DNA of 64,000 nucleotides from Gracilaria gracilis (Eukaryota; Rhodophyta; Florideophyceae; Gracilariales; Gracilariaceae), in assembly GCA_030374805.1 (NCBI GenBank), contig JARGSG010000017.1, positions 744,001-808,000 on the forward strand, in the 5' to 3' direction. This document shows positions 39,768 to 52,080 of the stretch, piece after piece; the first letter of the stretch is position 1, and the number at the start of each line of letters is the position of its first letter. A program made the position numbers and the translations under genes. The notes beneath the pieces were generated by a model. That model ran no database searches. It saw nothing but the letters and a program-made list of their open reading frames with translations, and was not told the origin of the DNA.

Positions 39768-40474
39768 AGGAGCTGTAGAGAGAAGGAGGAGTCAGGAGAG
39801 AAAAGAAGAGATGATATAATTCACTTCTGTTTCCATAGTCTCGGGGTGGACGTGGCTGTGTGAGAGGAAGGAGGAGGTAAGATAAAGAAGGGGAGGTTGG
39901 AGGGCCTCGATTGAGGAAGAGGCGGAAGGGAAGGAGTGGGGCTGATGGTTAACAAGTTTGAAGAGGTCTGTTTGAGGCGGAAGCTTCAAGAGGAAGTCCA
40001 CTACTTGGGTTTGATATTGTGGCGGCGCCTGCATGGAACGCGGAACGCATATTGAAGTAGCAGCTGGACAAGAGCTGGGAGGGTTTCGAGCAGCTCTGGT
40101 ACTGAAAAATCGAAAGAGAATGGATACCGTTGTTGGTTGAAATTCTTCAACTTCAAATTTAGAGAAACTGAGAACCAGGATCCGAATGCAGGGTTGGAAT
40201 GAAGGAGCGGTAGTGGTGGGCTCGTAACTTTTCAGAGTGTTTTGGACGAATGTATGGAATGTAAAGTTACGAGCGGTGGCAGAGGAACTGCAAACTAGCC
40301 TTCAGCTGCAATAGGTCAAGTTTGAACTGCACTGAACAGAAACCTTATTTCCAAAAGAACTTTTTTTGCCTTGTCGACTAGCGCAAACTGCAAAAATGGT
40401 AGTTTTTTCTAACTTTTATTTTCACAACTAGCGATCTAGCATACTAAACTAACATACCATTTCGAGAACATCGA
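39768..40474. other. Right end of Plavaka-like copy A
   Basis: Purine-rich sequence, then a subterminal zone with ACTAGC motifs (about 40290-40450) ending in the right inverted terminus. No gene recognised. Confidence 0.45.
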
Positions 40475-41560
40475 TGTCACGAGTATGGATCGTCGCCTCC
40501 ACACTGTGGAAGCTGCGTTTCGTGCAGACAAAGAAATGGCCGCCCAGGTGGAGGAAGAAGCTCACTCACGTGATGCGGAATACCGGTCATCTCGGAAGCG
40601 TAACTTTAAACACAGGAAGCGTTTTAATACCCACATGGGATCTGGGGAGTCTGACTGGGATAGTAGTTCTACCTCGTAGTCCGGTGACTTCCGTCAAGGA
40701 TATAATCGGAGCCACGAGAAAACTACTAGGTTCAAGGTTATATATACCTTGCAAGGTGCAATTTTGTCCCGAGTGAAAGGAAGGAAACATGTTGGACTCA
40801 AAGAGTTGAAGGCTACGAATCCTCTTTATGAGAAACTGTTATCGTGTCGCTTTAATCGACTGGAAGACACGTCGTTAGATCGAACTCCCCGTGGCACGAG
40901 TCGCGTTAAAAATTTCATCAAACGGATAGACGTTACGCTAAAAAACCACGTGCTCAGTGGAGAAGACCCGATTCTCGTCCTGAATTTCTGGGCAATATTT
41001 GTTTATGAAGCCGATATACTCGGAATGAGCGAGGTGCAGGCGTTCGTAGCCCTGCCTTGATTCCTGAAAGGATCTGCGGAGGATCTGTTTACCGCTCTAC
41101 GCGGTACATCTCGAGATTCAGATGGTGGAGTCAGGTGTTGGCCCGAAGCCGTACACTACCTCTTGAGGTCCTATGCTACTGATAATGCTATCCAGAATGC
41201 TATTCTCGCTCTTCGCGATACGAAACAGAAGACGGGAGTATCGGAAACGCTTTATTCAAATCGGTTGAACAAGGCTATCTACCATTGTGGTAATGTTTAT
41301 TCTTTGTTGGAGAGGTGTACAATGTTTTGTGATGGACTAGATCCGGCAATACGGAATTTTGTAGCCTGTCATCGGGAAGCTAGTCGCAAGATCCTTTTTT
41401 CGGAGTTGTTTCAGTATGCCCAAGCTGAAGGGCACGCCGTACGGGCCCGCTCGGTTCATAGAGGTCACCAATCTAAGGCACTCTACTTGGAGGGAGAGTT
41501 AACCTTCCATTTCATTGGTACACCATTCTACGTAAGACCGCGATGCAGATGACGTGCATC
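40475..41560 (+). other. gag remainder of the gypsy element
   Basis: Resumes gag after the insertion. A helical capsid-like region is visible, including LYSNRLNKAIYHCGNVYSLL. Fossil. Confidence 0.5.
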
Positions 41561-42109
41561 TCACTCATAGCGATGGACACCAGTCGTGGCGTTCTACGGA
41601 GTTCCCGTCTACTTCTATATTTTTAGAGGAAGATCAGGCACTCTACACCCCAAATTATCTGGTGCGGGCGCCCAAGCTTATCCACGCGAGTGGTGAAACA
41701 CGTATGAACCGTCCCGGTGAAATACGCAATACGGTACAGCGTCGGGGGGACCTACGTTACAACAATTGGATTGAAAATCGATGATTTGCCATTTCTGCTA
41801 GCAATATGGTCACATTTCTCCGAACTGTATCTCTCCGGCTAAGGATATGTCGAAGATTATCGAGTCGTATGAGTTTTTAACGGAGAAAGAGAGCGCTCGT
41901 TTTCCGAGTCTTACCTATGAACAGGTTCGCTCTTTGTTCTTAGGGTATCGGTTGCTCAGTCTCCTACTCAGGGAATGTCTTCTAGACCGCCATCGGTATC
42001 ACCATCGACTCATTACAATGAGGTAAGTAAGGCCTCAGATGAAGAGAGCGCCGCCCAGGCAGAAGCTTCGTCGAAAAATTAACCTCGGACGTCCCTCCCA
42101 ACAATAGGG

Positions 42110-45100
42110 GTGCCCGCAGTGTCGAGGACTGTGGCGCCTGAGGTGCCAAAGCCTCGCTCCCTAGTTACAATCCTCTCGAAGAAGGTAGCTAACTCAGAAG
42201 CTAGCTCTAAACACTTCAGGGTAATTCGTCTTCCGTGGATACGGTCTCGTAACTTACATGCTCCGGATCGGGCTATGGTAATGGCTAGACGAAACTATAA
42301 AGTATACGCTGACCTTGGACTTTCGGACCATTTTATGGTTAGACAGTTACCTGTTCTAGATACCGGTGCCGGTCCCAACTTCGTGGTTCAATCATTATTG
42401 CCTCCGTCAATACGGTCTTTTGTTCAACAAGGTCCATCTTTGGATATCACCGATGCGAACAACAACATGTTACGAACGGCTGGTTTTGTTAATCTCGTTG
42501 TGATAATTGATAACGTTCCGGTCCAATTGGAATGTGTTGTATACGAGTCGCTCGCAGCACCAGTTTTACTGTGTTTTGATTTCTGTGATCGGTTCGTCGA
42601 AGCTATTAGGCCATGTGCAAGAAGTATGGAATTGGAGAACGGTTCTACCGCACCTATTGTTAGGAAGCCGTTGCAGCAAGCGCTGCGTAAGCAGGTTCTT
42701 TTACCTGTCGCACAGGGAGTTCCAAACGTGGATGGTAGGTCTAATGGTCTCCGTTGGGCACGGTCTATACAGCTTCCGCCTGAATCCCAAGTATGGGGAC
42801 ACGTTATGTCTGACCAACGTGGTTTACGGGTCTTACAACCCTCGACATCGTTGTACGATTCTTGTCAATTGGCCGTTGCTAACGGTGTTTTTCAAGTGGA
42901 ACCTGGGAAACCTTTTAAGGTATTGATCGCCAATCTTGGATCTACTCCTCAGAGTCTAGTTAAGAACCAAGTTATTGGTATTATGCCACCGCATCCTACG
43001 GTGATCGTGCCTACGAAGGTGACCCTATCCGAAGTTCTCGGTGACAGTGACCCTAAGGAGGTAGAGGACGATGAGTTTGTGGCGGCGATGATGACTGATA
43101 ACGGCGCGGCCACCTCAGTCATTTCCTAGAAAGCGTATTCTGGATAGAAGCCTTCTGAGAAGGCTATCTCCTCTGGAGATATTGAGAAGGATTCTGTTAA
43201 GGAATTGGAAGACCTGGACTTATCGCATGTGCCAAAGACACACCGTAAACGGTTACGCGATATGTTACGTGAGTTAACCCAAATGAGGGATAGTTCCTTT
43301 GGGAAAATCGCTGTAACCGAAACATCGGATTGTCTTGCATCGAAACGCTTGGCCTGTATCTCAACACCCTTAAAGAGCTGAGCCGACTGCTCGGATTGAA
43401 GAGAAATATCGGGTGGTGAAGATATTGAAAGCAGCGGTAATTGAACCGGCCCAGTCCCCATGGCATCGCCGGTTGTTCTTGTTTCGAAACCAGATGGTGC
43501 ATGGAGGTTTTGCATTGATTACCGCCACCTGAGCACGGCTACGATCAAGGTTGTTTATCCTATTCCACGAATGGCTGGGTATATTGACGCCCTTGGGAGC
43601 GCCAATGTCTTTACAGTCCTTGACGCTAATTGGGGTTATTGGCAAATTTTTAAAAGGGGGGGAGGACCGTGAAAGAATGGCGTTTGTCTGCCATCAAGGC
43701 TTGTACCGTTTCAAAAGGATGCCTTTTGGCCTAAAAAATACTCCTGAGACGTTCCAGCGAACTATCGACATTCTCTTAGCGAGATTTAAGTGGAGACCTG
43801 TTTGGTGTACTTGGATGATATCATCGTATATTCCAATAACATGGATGATCATTTGAAGCACGTCCGAGACGTCATGAGGGTTCTCTGCAAAGCAGGTGTT
43901 ACGCTGAAGCTCAAGAATTGTGAGTTCTTTACCGACTCTGTTAAATATCTTGGTCGCTTCATACGATCTGGTGAGCTCTCCTTTGAGGAGGTTCGTGTAA
44001 AATCCTTGAAGGAAGCTAAGCACCCGCGTACGCAAATAGAACTCCGTTCATTCTTGGGACTGTGTAATGTTACCGTCGGTTTGTACCAAATTTTGCAGAG
44101 ATATCAGCTCCGCTGAAGGAACTTCTGAAGAAAGGAAGGCCAGTACAACTGGAACCATTCGGCGAAGCCGAGTCTGTTGCTTTCAAATCCTTAGTGGATG
44201 CTGTAACGCCACCCCGAGTTTTGGCTCTCCCCACCCCTGGTTTACATTACTCGATCAACACCGATTCTAGCGCGTATCAAGTTGAATGTGCACTTTTCAA
44301 ACAACCGAAGACGGTATAAGGCGCCCAATTGGGTATTGGTCAAGAACTTTGAACGCACACAAAAAGAACTACTCAGTATCCGAAAAAGAATGTTCAGCCG
44401 TCGTGTGGGATTTGTCTAGTCTTCGAAAATATTTGATGGAGAACCACTTTGTGGTACATACAGACCATTTTGCCTTAGGTTGGCTCATGGAAACTACCGA
44501 AATTTCAGATTGCTTGATGCGATGGCGTTTGAGACTCTCTGAGTTCGATTTCAAAATTGGTTACAATAAGGGCAACCTGAACTGCCAGGCAGATGATTTA
44601 TCCAGCTTAAGAACTAATGCTGATGCAGATGCGTCGAAAGAAACGGATATCCCGGTTTTCGTGATATAGACCGAGAAAGGTGAAGTCCGTGAAGTCCAAC
44701 TGTGAGATGAAGACCTTTGCGACCATTTTATTTTATGGCTACCAAACCTGCGAATCTGCCGCAGGAATCTTTTTTTCCGATTGCTCCTGAGGAGATGACT
44801 TTTGAGCAACAGACCGAACTTTTCTGCCCACAGATACGTTCTCGCCTCAACAGAGGATTTCAAATTTTCTTCGCGGAGAACGATCAGGGATATATTGTTA
44901 GATTTGTGAACAAGAATCCACATACTGTCGTCCCTCACTCTCTGCAACGCATAGTATTACATTTGTCACATTACGTGAAATTTGGTGCATACCCGGGTGG
45001 CCGGAAGCTTTAATTACTCTTTGGAGAGATATCTACTGGCCAGCTATGGCATTTGACTGCTACAAAGTTCGGCGAGGATGTACAGAATGCTGTAAGAATA

Positions 45101-46078
45101 ATGTCCGACTTCGGAAGTACTCTAAGAAGCTAGCTTTATTCCTGGCTCGGGCTCCTTTGGAGTTTGTAACCATCTAAATTGTGGGATCTTTACTCCGAAC
45201 CGTTCGCGGTCATAAGTTTCTTGTGGTTCTCACAGATCCTTTTTCCAAACTGGTTCGTACAGTTCTACTTCAGACAATTACCGCTGCTTCGGTTGCTTTG
45301 GCATTTGTCGAACATTCGATCTTTGTGTACGTACCACCCGTGGAACTTCTATCCAGTAATGGAGGACAATTTGCATCTAAATTTTTTCAAGATATGTGTC
45401 GAATTATCGATATGAAGAATCTGTTTACAACAGTATATCAACCCCACAGTAATGAGCAAGTTGAAAGGTTTAACCGCACGATTCTAAACTATTTGTGTGC
45501 TTATGTGGCGCACCACCCCAAGAATTGGGATTTGTATACGGATGCTCTTACGTACGCAGGTACACCGTGTTACGGAACTCTCGCAATTCGAGTTCGTACT
45601 CCATAAAGTTCCACCTCTGGTGGCTTTCGAATCATAACCCAAGTTGGGTTCGTTTCTGTCGCACCGGTTATACCGGGATACTTGGAAAACTTCGTTTTCC
45701 AAGATGGTGCTCATGGCTCGGAAATCTATAAGTAACGCGCAACTAGCGTGTAAGAATAATTTCGATAATCGAATCCGCCTACCTTTACCGAAGGCTATTA
45801 CTGCAGGTGACTATGTCCTTCTCCACAAGGAGTACTACAATCCTGAAAAGGAACCAAAGCACAAACTGTCGCCAGTTGCTGAGGGGCCTTTCAAGGTGAT
45901 TGCTTCAGATAAAAACAATCTCGTGTTCGATATCAAGGACCTTCATGAAAAGATCTCACGCGACCGCGTTGTACCAGCACCTGATCCGCACTCGGATTTA
46001 CCACAATCCCAATCGGAAAGTTCGACAATGGAGGAACCGTCACGCCCAAGCGTCATCGCGCACTCTAATTGTGGGTAA
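42110..46078 (+). other. pol region of the gypsy element
   Basis: An aspartic protease region at about 42110-43129 has the active-site motif LDTGAGPNFV. Reverse transcriptase at about 43460-44116 includes the catalytic YLDD box. RNase H (about 44200-44670) and integrase (about 44720-46078, with HSNEQVERFNRT) follow. Protease-RT-RNase H-integrase order identifies Ty3/gypsy. The region is broken in several places. Confidence 0.8.
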
Positions 46079-48857
46079 CCAGATATACCGCACGAGGCGG
46101 TTCTCACTACTGTACCTCCAATGAAGTTATATGAGAACAACATCTCACGCATCTGCGTTTCTCCACCGCCCGACTTCATTCTAGAATCCCTGTCTCCGAC
46201 TGAGGATGGGGAGGAAATAGATCGAGCTCGCTATGAAGTTGTTTCGTCGTCAACGAGTGCTTCCGCCTCAGGTTGTGTATCGGAAGGGCCTCTCAGTAGA
46301 AATGTTGTTAGAGAAATTAAGTCATTCTACTTGGGAAGTAATCGTCCTCGTAAGGAGAAGACCTTTTCGGCAGATCCAGGTTTACCCATGTGAGAGTGCC
46401 ACGCAAGAGGCATTGCCTCATGCAATCCAAGGCAGATCAGCCCACAGGCCTCGATTTAGCGACTACATTCGAACAATCACGGCAGCGACACATACTTACC
46501 CGCCTAGGGCCGCGGAGAGAGTGCACGCGCCACGGTGTGGACTTTCGCAGTTGCGATGATTACAGCGCCTAATCGCGATTCCATATGAGATATTTTTCAG
46601 ATTACGTCAGTGCCGTGAGCGCTAATTGTCTGGTTAGGCACGCGCCGTTGTAATTTAAATTTGGAAGTGCAATTTGGCCTAAGATGCTCGGAACGTCGCT
46701 CAGGCGAACACTGGGCACCTCGTTGTCGCCGCGGTTTCTGATCTCAAGATACCGTGCCACTGCGCGTGCTCAACGGGGCATTTTCGGTTGATTTATTAGA
46801 GTGCCACCGTGCCACTGCGGGCAGCGCGCCAACAAATTAAGATTGATTTTTTTCCTGCAACGGCGCATAGCGCAGGGTAATTACTCCAATATTTTGGTGT
46901 GCAATTCCGGTCAGTTCGGATGAAGGGCACTGCACATAAATTCGGCTTCGGCTATCCAATGAGGAGATTTTGCACAACCATCACGTGAGGATAACTCTGG
47001 CTAATCAGATTGGTTTGCACCCGTGCATCACTGGGCCGTGCATACGGATACGGGGAACCCCTCGGGTCATGCGGCACGTAAGCTCGTGCACCCAAACCGC
47101 CTCCAAGAGGTTCTCCGTGCTGAGCGGCTGCTCTTTACCGAATCGGTCAACGTTCTCTCTCGAAGTGAGCTGGGGCAAACTCGCTATCGAGATAAGGTTC
47201 CCCAGGCTCAAGCCGGTACCCGTGACGGGATCTTTGCAATGCTTTGCATCTTCCCGCTCTGGGCTGTTTTCAAGGGCCTGGGATAGGCGATATTAAGACC
47301 CTGGTAGAGAGAGGAACACGGTCACCGTTAGGAAACGCTTGCGTTTGCAGTGCATACCGACCGTTTGGAAGTGTGAACCAACGCTATTTCCTGTCAAAGG
47401 ATCGTGGTTGCACTCGCTCGCGGGATAGTTGTCGTCCGTCACAGCGAGAACAACTTAAGCGGTTGGCGTTGGATTGAACAACCACTCATAGTACGGAGTT
47501 TGTTGTAGACCATGTGGTCCCGCACACGATATCACCAACCGCATTAAGGCTCTATGTCATCCGTTGGTACGGTTTTCTATCTAACGAGGATACCGAAGAA
47601 TCAGTCCGTAATCTACCCAGATCGTTTCCCGTTCGCTACCATCGTCAAACGCGAATGCCGTCACCCCCAAATTTGGATGAGCTCCAGGTGGGATAGCACA
47701 GCTCAAGACCCTTTTAAGTGAGAAGACAGATCTGGTGACAGAAGAAGAAGAAGACTCTTGGAAGAGCAACAGAAGCAGGATGGAGAAGATCATAAGTATG
47801 AATACCATTATAATTGTGATTGCGAAAGCGGATAGAAACACGTCAAACCGATTGTCGTTATGAAGTAGGACCAGAAGACTAACGCTGGAACTGAAGAAAT
47901 AAGAAGGCTCAATATGAGTGAGTACAGATGACAGTTTACTGTATGGAACCCAGCTAAGGGAACCAGGAGAAGAACTTCACCCCACGGCAGAGACATCAAT
48001 TGAAACTCATTGAGGCAAATGCCCGGAGCTGATCGAAGTCAGTCATTCCCGCCGGGACTGGAACTTCTATGGAGGACAAGAATTGGCAGATAGCCGCAAC
48101 TTGCAGGTCTACCGACGCCATTTATTCGTTACCTCTTTCAGTAGTAGAAGCGGTGCCTATTCCCACCGCTTCCCCAGCACTGCCCTCTTCTTTCCCTTGG
48201 GTACCAATTGCCTCGTCAGCGTTTTCACAGATGAAATCGTCTAGATCCACTGGTAGAACATATTCGTCGGTATTAATGTACCCCTTCGGATGTCGATTCG
48301 GAATCACGCGTGCAGCGTTACGAATTACTTCGGCTTACAACTGCGAGCAGGTAACTCCCTCTTAGGGATCGAAGTAGATGAAGGCCCCGGCATGCGTGTT
48401 AGTGCGACCCGGTGAACGTTCCACACGACTCGGATGTCCTCCAACACGCTGGGTGTACGGTACTTCGTTTCAATTCGCATCTGAGATCAGATTGGCAATA
48501 TCTTGAACCATGTTCTGGTTGTACTCGCCCCCAAGAGGGATTGCTAAATACAGTTTGAGGATATATTGACGCAGCTCCGGGGGTAGATACCAAATCCGGC
48601 ACTGGTCGTGCATCTTCTACAGGAGGAAAGCCGCGATGCGGATAAACCACTCCGTCGCGAATACCAACCAGTAACCGCTGCGCAGATTGTTAATCATTTC
48701 GAATCGTACATAGGGTAATCATGGAGGCATTTTGACGTAACACCCCCGCGGGACTGCACTCATTCTCCACCAGAGTGGTAACTGCGCGTACCCCCCCGTC
48801 GAACTGTGGATTAATCCCCTCCACTTCCACATTCTTGTACGGAAAGAGTAACCCAAA
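46079..48857. other. 3' internal region of the gypsy element
   Basis: About 2.8 kb between pol and the antisense ORF. Only short ORFs are present on both strands, and no domain is recognised. Confidence 0.4.
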
Positions 48858-49799
48858 TCAGGAGCGTGCTTTTCGTTCGAAACGGATCATTTGTTGGAAC
48901 CTCTGGCGAGGTTGGTGCCACAGGTAGCGGAATTCTACACGGAGCAGTGGCCTTGTCCAACAGAGGAGCTCTTGCCAGATTACCGGGCTTGATAGCCCTT
49001 CGATTTGAGGCAGGGGACCCTTCAAAGCGTGCAAATTGTATCCATAGGATTCCTCACTGCGAGTACGAAAGTATGACCGGTCAAAACCGAACGAAGTCGG
49101 TATCAAAACACCTCCGGGTGTCCGAATAATTTGCCGGTACGCGATACGAGTCAACCCAGAGAGGGCTTGGTACCACGACTCCGCCGTTCCGCGGCGGATG
49201 CAATGAACCAGTATCACTACGCGATGTTGCCGATCCCAAGTTTGAGTGATGTCAACCGAAAGATCGCCTGGCAACCAACCCTCTTGGGCATGCGACTGCA
49301 CCAAATTAGTATTCATCACAGCCACTGGGTAGATCCAAGGAGTTGTAGAGTACAGGAGAGAAGAGTCAATCAGATTCCGACCTGCCAACGCGTCGCGCGA
49401 GACCCAGCTAGGTACTGCTGGGATCTGTGTGAACGGCTCAGAAGCGTACCACGACCCAATTACAATATTGGATGAGCGAGACGACTGCTGGGGCAGTATC
49501 ACGGACCGGAACCCGGTGAAGTCAAAAAGACCAGCGGTGGTTGCCGTGGGAGTGACGTTGGAGGACCCCGTCGCAGGAGTAATGTTGAAAACCGGCGCGA
49601 CGGAGGTTGACTGAACGGCAGAACCCTGGGAGCCGTTATTGTGCTCCGACACTGAGAGTTGAGACGTTATCGCAGTGGGAGGAGGTGAAGGTGACTTTGT
49701 TTTGACAGGAAAAATGCTGACTTCGGATAGGTGAGGTGAAAGAGCTGGCAAAATGTCAGAAGGTAGGTCAATCGATGGGGAGTTCTCGGAAACCGACAT
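48858..49799 (-). other. Antisense ORF in the 3' region of the gypsy element
   Basis: A 313-residue minus-strand ORF between pol and the 3' LTR. The N-terminal third is Ser/Thr/Pro-rich, followed by a more ordered part with aromatic and Gly residues. Not recognised. Antisense ORFs between pol and the 3' LTR are known in some plant gypsy elements, but function is unproven. It could also be chance. Confidence 0.4.
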
Positions 49800-49858
49800 G
49801 GTTATTCATCTTCCGCACTCGGGACTGGTGCGTCATCAAAACGACGTTTCTTCCTTCT

Positions 49859-49871
49859 AAGGAGGGAAATG
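49859..49871 (+). other. Polypurine tract
   Basis: Purine-rich run ending directly at the TG of the right LTR, the expected second-strand priming site. It sets the plus orientation of the element. Confidence 0.65.
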
Positions 49872-50654
49872 TGTAGTGCAATGCACGTTGACCCTTTGTA
49901 GGGGATGAAAACTCATAAGTTTTCAGTGACACCTTGCGGGAAATTGGCCATTTATGAGCCGGACGCGTGTGCGTACTGTGCAGCATGGCCCCCTTTGGTA
50001 GTGATTGTTTTAGAATTCTAGCACTTAATTTAGGTTCATTTTGGGAAGCCGAATTTCCCACACGCGGCATCCAATTTGGATATAGTTAGATATTCATATT
50101 TGGGCCACACAGCGGCACAGTATTTTGGAGGAGCGAGCTCCGTGCTTGGCCCTGAATTTCATCGCTTGCGCGAGTATTTTGCCTCCTTCATGGAGAAGTC
50201 TCCATTAGTAAGGCCGTGTCATCCGACCGGCTCCACCGAGGAGAAGCGTTGCGACGCATACCATATTGGTTTATTATTTGTTTTGGTTTACATATTTATG
50301 ATTATTGTCTGATCTGCCAAGTACACCTCTCCGCCCCAGTATTGGGTGTTCTTTTGTTGCTTTTCGTACCACTCGTTTCAAGAGTATTGCCCTTTTTGTT
50401 GGGTTCCCTTTTTCTATCCGTGTCCGGATACCGCGCGTGGATTTAGTGTGCCACGTCTGCCGATACCATGGCTGGCCGCTTCTGGTCATTCCATACGAGA
50501 ATCTTCGTTTCACACCTCGTAGGTTTACCTGAATCTTGCGTGGAGCTACACCGACATCCTGGGAGTCACGAGTGCTCTATCGCCGAGCTACCTTCTCCGG
50601 GAGTGGATTTCGGACACCCATAATGTTCTCCCCGTTTGCGGGTTTTGCTCTACA
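49872..50654 (+). repeat. 3' LTR
   Basis: 783 bp, TGTAG to CTACA, matching 31451-32232 with scattered differences. Confidence 0.85.
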
Positions 50655-50741
50655 AGGCGCACAGACAATACATGGTGGCCGCGTGCTGCGCCTTCTTTGC
50701 TGTCTTCTACCGTCGGCAACCGCGCCTCTCCTTTCTGCAGC

Positions 50742-50886
50742 AAACATGGTTTGCGCTCCGTTTTTATTGTAAACCTGGTTTGCTCTCCGGTTTTATTGGA
50801 AACCTGGTTTGATCTCCGGTTTTATTGTAAACCTGGTTTGCTCTCCGGTTTTATTGTAAACCTGGTTTGCTCTCCGATTTTATTGG
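50742..50886 (+). repeat. Minisatellite, 29-bp unit, five copies
   Basis: Five consecutive 29-bp units starting at 50742, 50771, 50800, 50829 and 50858, each opening AAACCTGGTTTGCTCTCC or a close variant. Units differ at one to four positions. It lies 87 bp right of the 3' LTR. Confidence 0.9.
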
Positions 50887-51555
50887 GTGCTATATGGTTT
50901 GTGCCCGTTGAATATACTCGGCAGCTGTGACCTGTGTGCTCGTGGCCGTTGCTCCTCTACTCGGTGATTCCCCCGGTTTGTTCGATTCACACACACAACT
51001 GTCGCGTTCTCCTCCTATAACACTAGCTTGACGCCGGAAGTCTTCTTTTTACTCTGTTTAAGAGCGCGGTAGGCTGACTGCATATATTCGAGTTTTGCTT
51101 ATTGTCCGACCGTGGTCATTGTCTTCGTCGGCAACCGTACCCACAGAGCAGAGAATTCACTCTCGTCTCGAGCCGTCCTTGCGCACCCTCTTTCTGTTAA
51201 AGTGCCCATGTATCTTTGTCGAATCACTCTTACATCAAGGCAAGGCCCATCGCACTGTGGTCAAACGCGCATTTTTGCGTATTGTCACTAGAATCACCGC
51301 CCTGAAAATGCACGTGTGTGTAATCGCCATCATGAGAGTATGGTTTTCTGTAATATTATTCATTCAATAAACACGAAAATAGAACGTTTTTAGACGTTTT
51401 CCATATTCAGAGCAAGCAGTGCCCTTTTCCGTATCTTTGACCCCAGAATCATCAGCATGAACTAACCGGAATTTACTCTGCATACAACATCTAAGCATAA
51501 AGGGCACGCACGTTTCAAACGCCGTTGGAATTGTACATCGCAATCCCATTATCTT
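50887..51555. other. Spacer between LTR element and Plavaka-like copy B
   Basis: About 670 bp with no gene recognised. Short ORFs only. Confidence 0.4.
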
Positions 51556-52080
51556 CGTCGGTGTTATCGGAATGCCTTTTTGGTGCCAAAAATGACTGAA
51601 TTAAAATGATCGAGAAACCGGTGAATTTATCCAAATTTGGAGGTGCTTAATTTCCGAAAATATTTCCACATTTCCACTTGTGCTAGTTTGTGTGGAAAGA
51701 ATCATTCACGATTTTTTCCATCATTGCTAGTTTGTATGGAAGACAAACTAGAATGTTAGTTCCGTTCATGCTAGTTTCTGAACCCAATGTAAGTGTGTAA
51801 GTCGCACATATTTAGAACTATACAGCGGCGAATATAGATATATACATATAGATAGCTACTTATCGAATACGATTAGAATGATACAAACCCTTCGAATAGG
51901 AACTATATAGAGTTACAGCACATCTATTCAACAATTCTCATATTAGATATCCGCAGTTTTTCTCTCACTATTGAACTGCCTCCGCATCACGTTCCACCTC
52001 CCCCATCATTCCATCCTGCCCTCCGTTCGCCATATTGCGCTCCCCGCTACGTAGCCCGCCTATCTCCCAACACCCCCACA

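Larger units (their letters stand above)
32845..40474 (+). mobile_element. Plavaka-like (CACTA-related) DNA transposon, copy A, inside the gypsy element
   Basis: About 7.6 kb inserted in gag. The ends form an imperfect inverted repeat, TCGGTGTTATCGAACTG at the left and the complement of TCGATGTTCTCGAAATG at the right. Copies of GCTAGTTT and its complement ACTAGC are repeated near both ends, as usual for CACTA-group elements. The left 2 kb matches the start of copy B at 51556. Only the 5' half of the transposase is recognisable (33261-35094). The rest holds unassigned sequence, a palindrome cluster and a hairpin. The ends are approximate, and no target duplication could be fixed. Confidence 0.6.
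31451..50654 (+). mobile_element. Old Ty3/gypsy LTR retrotransposon, broken and interrupted
   Basis: A 19.2-kb span between two direct repeats of about 782 bp that begin TGTAG and end CTACA. A polypurine tract sits just left of the right repeat, fixing plus orientation. The internal part has gag, then protease, reverse transcriptase, RNase H and integrase, the order of the Ty3/gypsy group. A Plavaka-like DNA transposon has inserted in gag, and without it the element would be about 11.6 kb. A long 3' region (46.1-49.8 kb) follows pol and carries an antisense ORF. By eye about one position in ten differs between the first 250 bp of the two LTRs, so the copy is old. The coding region is broken in several places and is a fossil. 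Confidence 0.8.

Noticed and set aside
31446-50659. Exact 5-bp target duplication of the gypsy element
   Set aside because: TAGCG on the left and AGGCG on the right do not match exactly, so none was claimed.
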